Part shown: one piece after another, positions 20,553-27,360 of the stretch
Layout: every line of letters starts with the position of its first letter
Position numbering within the stretch: the stretch's first letter is position 1
Virus record (IMG/VR): IMGVR_UViG_3300027963_000158
Span: 1-37,004 of that record
Direction: 5' to 3' (one strand)
Length of the DNA stretch: 37,004 nucleotides
Source of the DNA: a virus
Translations under genes and position numbers: made by a program
Notes under the pieces: model-generated
The model's input: only the letters and a program-made list of their open reading frames with translations
Told to the model about the DNA's origin: nothing
Databases searched by the model: none

Positions 20553-21296
20553 ATGTCAGCGTGGGGTTCCGGCGCATGGGGTGATGGTGGCTGGGGCTTC
20601 ACGGCTTTTTCAAGCACGGTTACTGAAAGTGCAACAGGCACAGATGCGGTAACGGCAATAGCTAGTTTAAGTGCCCCGGTTAGCGAGACTGCTACGGGAA
20701 CGGATGCTGTAACTTCCTTGGCTTCAGTAAATGCGGTAGTCGCAGAAACGGCTACAGGTACAGATGTTGTTGTAGCGGCGCAAGGGTTTGAGGCGGCAGT
20801 TACTGAAACTGGTACGGGTAGCGATGCAATAACAGCATTACTAACGTACAACCCAACCATAACGGAGACAGCAACTGGGGCGGATGCGGTATCAAGTGTG
20901 CCGATATATGCGGCTGTAGTTGCAGAAACTGCAACAGGTACGGATGCTGTAAATTCTAGTTTTACATTCTTTGGGTCTATAACTGAAACAGCTACTGGGA
21001 CGGACGCAGTAGTAAGTAGTTTGTCGGTCAGTTCAGACATTACTGAAAGTGCGACAGGAACCGAAGCGGTAACGGCAAAGGCAACTTTTTTAGGAGCGGT
21101 AGCAGAAACTGCAACGGGTACAGATGTAGATGCGGCGGCTGTGGCTTTCATAGCTTCTCTTACTGAGTCAGCAACTGGGACAGATTCAATCACGGCACGG
21201 TTTTTTTGGGAAATTATTGATGACACGCAGACTGCAAACTGGCAGAATATCAGCAACACACAAACAGCGGCTTGGACTGCTGTGGTAACGACTTAG
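20553..21296 (+). CDS. Tail protein made of ten 20-residue repeats
   Basis: A 247-residue protein. Residues 1-24 have a Trp-Gly cap (AWGSGAWGDGGWG). From residue 25 on, a unit of exactly 20 residues repeats ten times, each beginning with a version of ETATGTDAV (ESATGTDAV, ETGTGSDAI, ETATGADAV and so on) and continuing with variable hydrophobic residues. The C-terminus (DDTQTANWQNISNTQTAAWT) is a short conserved tail. The regular period suggests a solenoid or fibrous stalk. Function is probably a fibre spacer; repeat number may vary between relatives. Confidence 0.7.
   Translation: MSAWGSGAWGDGGWGFTAFSSTVTESATGTDAVTAIASLSAPVSETATGTDAVTSLASVNAVVAETATGTDVVVAAQGFEAAVTETGTGSDAITALLTYNPTITETATGADAVSSVPIYAAVVAETATGTDAVNSSFTFFGSITETATGTDAVVSSLSVSSDITESATGTEAVTAKATFLGAVAETATGTDVDAAAVAFIASLTESATGTDSITARFFWEIIDDTQTANWQNISNTQTAAWTAVVTT
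20625..21191 (+). repeat. 60-bp in-frame tandem repeats
   Basis: Ten in-frame units of 60 bases lie within the 20553-21296 gene. The conserved ETATGTDAV part is encoded with many different synonymous codons (for example gctacgggaacggatgc versus gcaacaggtacggatgc), so the array is old at DNA level but constrained at protein level. Confidence 0.75.
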
Positions 21297-21306
21297 GAGC
21301 ATTTAA

Positions 21307-22494
21307 ATGGCGGCTACAACAACTCTTTTGGGCTTAGTTACCCCCACACAGGGAACGCTCTCTGGTACGTGGGGCGACACAGTCAACTACGGTATTTCTG
21401 ATTACCTTGATATTGCTATTGCAGGCACATTATCTTTTGCAGGTGATGGCGCTATTACTTTAGCTAACACAACAGGTAGCTCGTCAGGAAACGCAATAAC
21501 TACTACCACAGCGCAGTACATGGTAATCCGTATTACTGGTACACAAACGGTTACCAAGGTTATTACAGGCCCAAGCTACAGCAAGCTGTACATGGTGGAT
21601 CACGCAGGCGCTACCAGCGCGGTAACATTCAAAGCCTCTGGTCAAACAGGTGTTTCTATTGCAGTTGGCGAAAAAGCGTTTGTGTATTACAACGGCACTG
21701 ATTACGTCAAAGTGGCTACCAGCACGGGTACTGGATCAGTCACAAGCGTTGCGGCATCAGTCCCAAGCATTTTTAGTATTTCAGGTTCGCCAATCACCAC
21801 ATCTGGTACATTGGCAATGACTTATTCTGGTACTGCGCTTCCAGTAGCCAACGGCGGTACAGGCTTAACAGCAGGAACCTCTGGCGGCGTTTTAGCCTAC
21901 ACAGCATCCGGCACATTGGCTTCTTCAGCGGCATTGACAGCAAATGCGCTAGTGATTGGAGGGGGCGCTGGCGTAGCACCATCAACAACTACAACAGCGG
22001 CAGGTGCTTTAACGTTCCTTGGAACGCCTACCAGTGCAAACCTTGCGGCCTTGCTAACAGACGAAACAGGCACAGGAGCTAATGTATTTGCTACAAGCCC
22101 AACATTAGTAACTCCTCTTCTTGGAACACCAACTAGCGGCACACTCTCAGCTTGCACAGTTGATGGCACAAACAAAGTTGGCTATCTCAACATTCCGCAG
22201 TCAGGCTCTTCCAAAACAACAAGTTACACACTTGTTGTAGGTGATGTTGGTAAGTACATCTTGCTTGGCGCAAGCGGTGCGATTGTGATTCCTGACGCTA
22301 CATTTGCGGCGGGTGACGTTGTCACCATTTTTAACAACACCGCCAGCACAGCAACAATCACTTGCTCAATCACTACAGCGTACATTGCAGGCACATTCAC
22401 TGACAAAGCCACGATGACCTTGGCGGCGGCAGGTGTAGCAACTGCTTTGTTTATTACCAGTACTCTCGTTGTCGTTTCAGGAAACGTGACCTAA
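21307..22494 (+). CDS. Tail fibre protein (395 aa)
   Basis: A 395-residue Thr/Ala/Gly/Ser-rich fibre protein. The N-terminus (LGLVTPTQGTLSGTWGDTVN, 8-27) is a common attachment region of aquatic phage fibres. The middle has the widespread fibre motif LPVANGGTGLTAG, and SPTLVTPLLGTPTSGTL (around 265-281) is another frequent fibre segment. The end (about 300-395) is a small beta domain. It should form a trimeric fibre that reaches to the host. AGGAG precedes the start. Confidence 0.75.
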   Translation: MAATTTLLGLVTPTQGTLSGTWGDTVNYGISDYLDIAIAGTLSFAGDGAITLANTTGSSSGNAITTTTAQYMVIRITGTQTVTKVITGPSYSKLYMVDHAGATSAVTFKASGQTGVSIAVGEKAFVYYNGTDYVKVATSTGTGSVTSVAASVPSIFSISGSPITTSGTLAMTYSGTALPVANGGTGLTAGTSGGVLAYTASGTLASSAALTANALVIGGGAGVAPSTTTTAAGALTFLGTPTSANLAALLTDETGTGANVFATSPTLVTPLLGTPTSGTLSACTVDGTNKVGYLNIPQSGSSKTTSYTLVVGDVGKYILLGASGAIVIPDATFAAGDVVTIFNNTASTATITCSITTAYIAGTFTDKATMTLAAAGVATALFITSTLVVVSGNVT

Positions 22495-22495
22495 T

Positions 22496-24463
22496 ATGAG
22501 TTCAACACAGCAACTACTACTGGGCGAAGGCGCAGGTGGCTCTGGCCCTCCCATTTATATTGAGGATGTGTTCTCCTGTTTTCTCTACACAGGTACAGGT
22601 GCTACACAGACCATTACCAATAATATTGACTTGTCTACCAAAGGTGGGTTAACTTGGATAAAAGGCAGAAGTGGCGCAACTGGTCATCGTTTAACCGATA
22701 CCGCAAGAGGTGTTACAAAATCACTTGCATCTAACTCTACTGACGCAGAAGCAACTGAAAGCACAGGATTAACTGCGTTTAGCACAACTGGATTTACGAT
22801 TGGTGCTGATGCGGATTACAACACATCTGCGGCTACTTATGTTTCATGGACATTCCGTAAACAAGCAAAGTTCTTTGATATTGTGACTTATACAGGGAAT
22901 GGGTCAACTCAGACAATTGCACATAATCTTGGAAGTGTCCCCGGTTGTATTATTGTTAAAAATACATCAGATTCTACTAATTGGCCGGTTTATCATAGAG
23001 GATGTAGCGGGACAGGCGACACTATAATACTTTTAAACGATACGTATATTGCACAAACTAATACCGCTTTTAATAATGCTCTACCAACTTCAACTAATTT
23101 TCAAGTCGGAAATCCAAGCGGTACAAATGGCACAAACGCCAATGGTAATACATACGTTGCCTACCTATTCGCCCATGACGCAGGAGGCTTTGGCCTAACT
23201 GGTACAGACAATGTGATTTCGTGTGGAACATACACTACTGATGGCAGTGGCGTTGCAACTGTAAGTTTGGGCTATGAGCCTCAATGGGTTTTAACCAAAG
23301 CAACTAGTGGGATTTACGGAGAAACAAATTGGGTTATTGCTGACAATATGCGTGGTATGCCAGCACCTCCTACAACTGACGGGGTTGGTGGATTATTTCC
23401 AAACACTTCAGGCGCAGAAGATAATAATTTCAACAGAAGTGTTCACCCAACAAGTACAGGTTTTGTAGCAAATCAATATGCGTCAACACCCTACATCTAC
23501 ATAGCCATTCGCAGAGGCCCGATGAAAGTGCCTACTGTGGGGACGAGTGTGTTTAGTCCTAACACTTCATCAGGCACAACAGGTACAGCTATTACAACTG
23601 GATTCCCCGTTGATTTATCAATTTCTCAGTATCGTTTGGGAGACCCAGCGTTTTGGGGTGACAGACTTCGCGGAGTAGATACAACAACTGTGGGGACGTC
23701 CACACCTCGCTTAAAAAGCGATGGCACTGGCGCAGAAACTTTATCTAGTTTCACTAGGAATTGGGGCAGTACTGGAATTACAATATCTAGTAACTACAGT
23801 GGTTTGTCTACTATTTACTGGAACTTCAGACGCGCCCCTAGCTTCTTTGATGAGGTTTGCGATACAGGGACGGGTGTAGCAAAAACTGTGACGCATAACT
23901 TAGGAGTTATGCCCGAATTAGTAATTCGAAAAAGTAGAAGCAACACAGGGCCATATTGGTTAGTTGGGTCAACATATTTATCATATGCCAATGATGAATA
24001 TTTAAAACTATCTACAACTGGCGCAATATCTGCTGGAGGTGGTAGTTATTGGAATAGCACAGCCCCCACTTCGTCTGTGTTTAGTGTTGGAAATAATTCG
24101 TATTCAAATGGTAACGGATACACATTTGTGACTTACCTTTTTGCAACTCTTGCAGGTATTTCCAAAGTAGGCTCATACACAGGCAATGGCTCAACTCAAA
24201 CAATTGATTGCGGATTCGGTGCGGGTGGTGCAAGGTTTGTTCTTATCAAACGCACAGACTCAACGGGTGATTGGTATGTATACGACACAGCCCGTGGCAT
24301 GACAGTATTGACAGACCCATATTTATGGTTAAACGATTCAGTAGCTGAAGTGGCAACTCTTGGCTCTGTTACAACAGTCTCAACAGGCTTTGCTTTAAAT
24401 GCGGCAATTACAGTAGCAATTAACACAAGTTCAGCAAGCTACATCTTTTTGGCAATCGCATAA
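22496..24463 (+). CDS. Receptor-binding tail fibre with repeated DUF7483-type modules (655 aa)
   Basis: A 655-residue protein, almost all beta. It contains a module, recognisable from DIVTYTGNGSTQTIAHNLGS (around 130) with PGCIIVKNTSDS and NWPVYHRG, that recurs in weaker form as VCDTGTGVAKTVTHNLGVMP and as SYTGNGSTQTIDCGFGAGG (with FVLIKRTDSTGDWYVYDTAR). I recall this module as DUF7483-like, found in phage fibres. Each repeat ends with YLFA-type strands. It is the best candidate for the host-recognition fibre. The chaperone-like gene follows at once. Confidence 0.75.
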   Translation: MSSTQQLLLGEGAGGSGPPIYIEDVFSCFLYTGTGATQTITNNIDLSTKGGLTWIKGRSGATGHRLTDTARGVTKSLASNSTDAEATESTGLTAFSTTGFTIGADADYNTSAATYVSWTFRKQAKFFDIVTYTGNGSTQTIAHNLGSVPGCIIVKNTSDSTNWPVYHRGCSGTGDTIILLNDTYIAQTNTAFNNALPTSTNFQVGNPSGTNGTNANGNTYVAYLFAHDAGGFGLTGTDNVISCGTYTTDGSGVATVSLGYEPQWVLTKATSGIYGETNWVIADNMRGMPAPPTTDGVGGLFPNTSGAEDNNFNRSVHPTSTGFVANQYASTPYIYIAIRRGPMKVPTVGTSVFSPNTSSGTTGTAITTGFPVDLSISQYRLGDPAFWGDRLRGVDTTTVGTSTPRLKSDGTGAETLSSFTRNWGSTGITISSNYSGLSTIYWNFRRAPSFFDEVCDTGTGVAKTVTHNLGVMPELVIRKSRSNTGPYWLVGSTYLSYANDEYLKLSTTGAISAGGGSYWNSTAPTSSVFSVGNNSYSNGNGYTFVTYLFATLAGISKVGSYTGNGSTQTIDCGFGAGGARFVLIKRTDSTGDWYVYDTARGMTVLTDPYLWLNDSVAEVATLGSVTTVSTGFALNAAITVAINTSSASYIFLAIA

Positions 24464-24472
24464 GGAAAAATC

Positions 24473-24955
24473 ATGCAAATACGAATTCGCGCAACAGGTC
24501 AAGTGCTTTTACAACACGAGTGGGAAAAGTGGGTCGCCCAAACTTACGCCAAATCTTTGAGTGGCATTACCGAAGAGGCGGTCAATAGGTTTGAATCAGA
24601 CATTGTGTTTGAAGGCCCACAAGCATCAGGTGGTACGGTATATCAATACTCACAGCAAGACGGCGTTGAGCAGATTGATGGCAAGTGGTACACCAAGTAT
24701 GTGCTTGGCCCTGTCTTTACAGATGGTGAGACAACTGCCGCAGAACAAGAAGCCGCTTACAAAGCCATTAAAGACGCAGAGCAAGCCAAGTCTGTACGCA
24801 CCTCACGCACGGAAAAGCTCAAGGACTGCGACTGGACTCAGATTTCTGATAGCACTGCGGATAAAACTGCATGGGCTACGTACCGTCAAGCATTGCGTGA
24901 TGTTACTGCTCAGTCTGGCTTCCCTTGGACAATCACTTGGCCTGACGCGCCCTAA
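24473..24955 (+). CDS. Tail fibre assembly chaperone-like protein (160 aa)
   Basis: A 160-residue protein. The C-terminal part (about 110-160), with LKDCDWTQISDSTADKTAW and ATYRQALRDVTAQSGFPWTI plus TWPDAP at the end, matches the Phage_tail_APC-type domain by order and spacing. Such proteins help fold or attach fibres and are usually located just after the fibre genes, as here. AAGGA precedes the ATG. The N-terminal part is specific and likely binds its own fibre. Confidence 0.8.
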   Translation: MQIRIRATGQVLLQHEWEKWVAQTYAKSLSGITEEAVNRFESDIVFEGPQASGGTVYQYSQQDGVEQIDGKWYTKYVLGPVFTDGETTAAEQEAAYKAIKDAEQAKSVRTSRTEKLKDCDWTQISDSTADKTAWATYRQALRDVTAQSGFPWTITWPDAP

Positions 24956-24957
24956 TC

Positions 24958-25050
24958 ATGAAAGACTGGACTGAAGCAATCATTGCGGCAGTCTCTATCA
25001 CTGCGTTTATTGTTTTTGGTACGTACATAATTGCATGGAGTGTGGTGTGA
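24958..25050 (+). CDS. Tiny single-pass membrane protein (30 aa)
   Basis: A 30-residue gene with one hydrophobic helix (about residues 7-29, beginning AIIAAVSITAFIVFGTY). Its ATG follows two bases after the chaperone stop, and its stop TGA is four bases from the next start, so it fits neatly into a gap otherwise too small for another gene. I place it with the lysis genes as a small holin-like or antiholin-like protein; this is inference from size and position. Confidence 0.55.
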   Translation: MKDWTEAIIAAVSITAFIVFGTYIIAWSVV

Positions 25051-25053
25051 TAA

Positions 25054-25341
25054 ATGCGTTGGCTCATACTGTTACTGCTGTTGGGGCTAGTTGGAGCCGT
25101 AGCCAAGAGCGGATGCCATGTGCGCGAGTTCTATGGGATTGCTTACACAGTCCACGACCCAACCCTGCGGCACAGAGAGATGGTAGCGTGGCTCGACAAG
25201 AATGCGCCCTATTGCAAGACAACGGATTACGTGGTCATCTGGAACAATCTGGGCGAATGGGCGGGAACGGCAGACTCACCAAAGATTAGAGAGTTAGTCA
25301 TTCATGGGTACAAAGAGGCACAAGAGCGTGAAAAGAAATGA
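25054..25341 (+). CDS. Small secreted or membrane-anchored protein (95 aa)
   Basis: A 95-residue protein with a strong N-terminal signal peptide or anchor (LILLLLLGLVGAVA, 4-17) followed by KSGCHVREFYG. The Cys at 21 is not in a good lipobox. The mature part is charged and partly helical (HREMVAWLDKNAPYCK) and has another Cys at 54, so a disulfide in the periplasm is possible. It lies in the lysis region and may be a periplasmic accessory or spanin-type factor. No family recognised. The next gene overlaps its end by ATGA. Confidence 0.65.
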   Translation: MRWLILLLLLGLVGAVAKSGCHVREFYGIAYTVHDPTLRHREMVAWLDKNAPYCKTTDYVVIWNNLGEWAGTADSPKIRELVIHGYKEAQEREKK

Positions 25342-25574
25342 TCGACACCATCAAATTATTTCCGACCGTTCAGCCGTCTGGGTATCCAGACAAGCATGAC
25401 CTTGCTCAGAAAAAGATGGAAAGACAGCATGAAGTTAACAAGGCAAATGAGTTAGCCAAACAGAAACAGGTGCAGTTGCAAGACATAGGGTTTGAGATTT
25501 ACTGCAAGAAGACAGTGCAAGACCGGCTCCGTATGGAGATATTTAACAACCGCAAACTGGATGTATACGTGTAA
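25338..25574 (+). CDS. Small helical hypothetical protein (78 aa)
   Basis: A 78-residue protein with a long helix (about 22-50, KHDLAQKKMERQHEVNKANE). It starts with ATGA overlap and its TAA overlaps the next ATG, so it is embedded in the lysis-region operon. No signal peptide or membrane segment. Family not recognised. Confidence 0.6.
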   Translation: MIDTIKLFPTVQPSGYPDKHDLAQKKMERQHEVNKANELAKQKQVQLQDIGFEIYCKKTVQDRLRMEIFNNRKLDVYV

Positions 25575-26296
25575 TGGTTACAAAGAAACCCCCAGCCAAG
25601 GTAGCGCCTGTCAAACAGCGTACACCCAAGCCCAAACCAGAACAGATAATCAATGTATCTATTTCTGAGCCAGCCCCTGTCAAGCCTGAAGCTAAGAAAG
25701 ACGACAGCACCGTTGGTAAAGTGATTGGTTTAATTGAATGGGTGGACAATCCTTTCAAGTTGTTTACGGTTATCCTGCTGTCGTTCTTGTTCTTTGCGGG
25801 TTATTTTGCTTGGGACTCACGTACAGTCATTTTGAACGCCATTACAAGCTCAAGCCACCAGCCCCAGCTTAAAGAAATCAAAGTGCTGGAGCACATAGCT
25901 GAAAAACTGAAGAAAGACTTAGAAGCTGAGACTGTGCTGGTTCACAAAGTAGCTCTGGTAGTTAATAGCCGGATTACGCTACTTGCGTATGGCCCAAAGG
26001 GTCGAGACATAACGCTTGATGGCTATAACTCTACCTTGTTTGGCAAAGATGCCACCCGTAACTCTGCCGTAATTGCAATGATGAATGGCGAGGTGCATTG
26101 CGATAAGCTTGTGGCCTCTGGTAAAACATCAGACTGGGAAGAGAAACAAGGCGTAGGCTACATCTGCCGTGGTTCAATACCACCTGAAATGGGTGCATTT
26201 GAGGGGTACATCTCTGTGGGCTTTACCAAAGAACCACAAGACCTTGGCGCAGTCAAAACCCGTATCAACCTAGCCGCCACTGAAATGGCTAAATAA
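25574..26296 (+). CDS. Single-pass membrane protein with periplasmic domain (240 aa)
   Basis: A 240-residue protein. A Pro/Lys-rich cytoplasmic head (1-55) precedes one membrane helix (about 61-80, FKLFTVILLSFLFFAGYFAW). A helix (LKEIKVLEHIAEKLKKDLEA) and a globular C-terminal domain with two cysteines (in GEVHCDKL and VGYICRGS) follow, all expected in the periplasm. Its shape resembles signal-anchor envelope proteins, but the fold is not one I know. Its place between small lysis-region genes and the holin suggests a role at the inner membrane during lysis or superinfection control. Confidence 0.6.
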   Translation: MVTKKPPAKVAPVKQRTPKPKPEQIINVSISEPAPVKPEAKKDDSTVGKVIGLIEWVDNPFKLFTVILLSFLFFAGYFAWDSRTVILNAITSSSHQPQLKEIKVLEHIAEKLKKDLEAETVLVHKVALVVNSRITLLAYGPKGRDITLDGYNSTLFGKDATRNSAVIAMMNGEVHCDKLVASGKTSDWEEKQGVGYICRGSIPPEMGAFEGYISVGFTKEPQDLGAVKTRINLAATEMAK

Positions 26297-26305
26297 GGAG
26301 TAACC

Positions 26306-26800
26306 ATGCTTGATATTCTTTCCGGTGGACTGATGGGTTCCATCTTTGGTGGGCTGTTCCGTATGGCCCCCGAAGTGCTCAAATATTTTGACAAGAAGAA
26401 CGAACGCCAGCACGAGTTGGCAATGTTCAAAAACCAATGCGACTTGGAAGCCCAGCGCGGCCAGCAGAAATTGGCTGAGATTGGCGCACAGCGTGAAGCC
26501 GCTATTGACGTAGGTGTTATGGATGCGTTTAACAACGCCATCACCCAGCAGGCCGAGATGGTCAAAGCCGCAGGCGGTTGGGTAGCCAGCCTTTCAGCTT
26601 CTGTCCGTCCGGTGGTTACCTATTGGGTGCTGTTTGTTTGGTCGTTCATCCACGTATGGTTTGCATGGAACGCATGGCTTGCCGGTGCGCCTGCCGTAGA
26701 AGTGTTTAAGACCATGATGACACCTGACTTCTCAGCCCTGTTGTCTGGGACAATTAACTATTGGTTTCTTGATCGTACTTTAAAGCAAAGGGGTATTTAA
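26306..26800 (+). CDS. Holin (3TM / GTA-type)
   Basis: A 164-residue protein with the features of the Holin_3TM group: an N-terminal amphipathic hydrophobic helix (LSGGLMGSIFGGLFRM, 5-20), a charged linker (about 28-75) with coiled-coil character, and a strong membrane segment (VVTYWVLFVWSFIHVWFAW, about 103-121) followed by a Trp-rich C-terminal helical region (INYWFLDRTL). It would open the inner membrane so the lysozyme reaches the cell wall. AAGGAG precedes the start, and the endolysin follows after one tiny gene. Confidence 0.75.
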   Translation: MLDILSGGLMGSIFGGLFRMAPEVLKYFDKKNERQHELAMFKNQCDLEAQRGQQKLAEIGAQREAAIDVGVMDAFNNAITQQAEMVKAAGGWVASLSASVRPVVTYWVLFVWSFIHVWFAWNAWLAGAPAVEVFKTMMTPDFSALLSGTINYWFLDRTLKQRGI

Positions 26801-26917
26801 ATGGCACACGCAAACAACTGTTTAGTTCACGAAGACGGCCCATGCACCTGTGGATTTGAAGAGATTCTTGAAGACGAGGCAAGAGAAGCCGAACAAGAGC
26901 ATCTTGAACAAGAATGA
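26801..26917 (+). CDS. Tiny acidic Cys-containing protein between holin and lysozyme (38 aa)
   Basis: A 38-residue gene in the gap between holin and lysozyme. The residues C7, C15 and C17 (with CLVHEDGPCTC) are followed by a strongly acidic tail. Its ATG at 26801 directly follows the holin stop, and its own stop overlaps the lysozyme ATG at 26914, so it looks coupled to both. It could bind a metal or act as a small lysis regulator; both are speculation. Confidence 0.5.
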   Translation: MAHANNCLVHEDGPCTCGFEEILEDEAREAEQEHLEQE

Positions 26918-27357
26918 ACCTAGAACTAGCCGCTGAACTGTGCCGCCGGTATGAAGGGTATCGGGCTAAGCCCTACCTTTGTCCGGCTGGCGTGGCTACG
27001 ATTGGCTACGGTTCTACCTACTACGCAGACAAACGCAAGGTAACTTTGGAAGACGCTCCGATGGACGAACCTACGGCTAGGGCGCTTTTAATGATTGAGC
27101 TTGAGCACACGTACCTACCCGGTGTTCTGCGTAACTGCCCCGGCTTGATTACTGACGTACGTAAGTGCAACGCCATCGTGGACTTCTGCTACAACCTAGG
27201 CACAGGACGCTTGCAAACATCTACGTTAAAGAGGAAAATCAATGCCAATGATTGGGAAGGCGCAAAAGAACAACTGATGCTCTGGACTAAAGGTGGCGGT
27301 CGGGTACTGCCGGGTCTGTTTAAACGCCGCACGGCTGAGTGCGCTTTGTTGGATTAA
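26914..27357 (+). CDS. Lysozyme endolysin (GH24)
   Basis: A 147-residue T4-type lysozyme (glycoside hydrolase family 24), which cleaves peptidoglycan between MurNAc and GlcNAc. The catalytic Glu is E14 in RYEGYRAKPY. The position nine residues on, Asp20 in T4, is Cys here (C23 in LCPAGVATIGYG), and T29 is the third member. An E-C-T triad is known from other members of the family, so it is probably active. The rest (CNAIVDFCYNLGTGRLQTST, then the GLFKRRTAECALL helix) matches. There is no signal peptide, so it needs the holin. GTTTAAAC lies at 27318-27325. Confidence 0.9.
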   Translation: MNLELAAELCRRYEGYRAKPYLCPAGVATIGYGSTYYADKRKVTLEDAPMDEPTARALLMIELEHTYLPGVLRNCPGLITDVRKCNAIVDFCYNLGTGRLQTSTLKRKINANDWEGAKEQLMLWTKGGGRVLPGLFKRRTAECALLD

Positions 27358-27360
27358 CCG

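Noticed and set aside
20625-21191. CRISPR-like repeat array
   Set aside because: The 60-base units are in frame inside a gene and vary throughout, with no constant repeat and spacer pattern.
20480-21259. Long open frame (259 codons) on the minus strand opposite the 20-residue repeat gene
   Set aside because: Its repeated SVPVAVS composition is the mirror of the plus-strand repeat; it lacks a ribosome site and runs against all neighbouring genes.
25035-25289. Plus-strand open frame of 84 codons overlapping the signal-peptide gene
   Set aside because: It overlaps both the 30-residue membrane gene and the 25054 gene in another frame; the latter has a clear signal peptide and coupled end.
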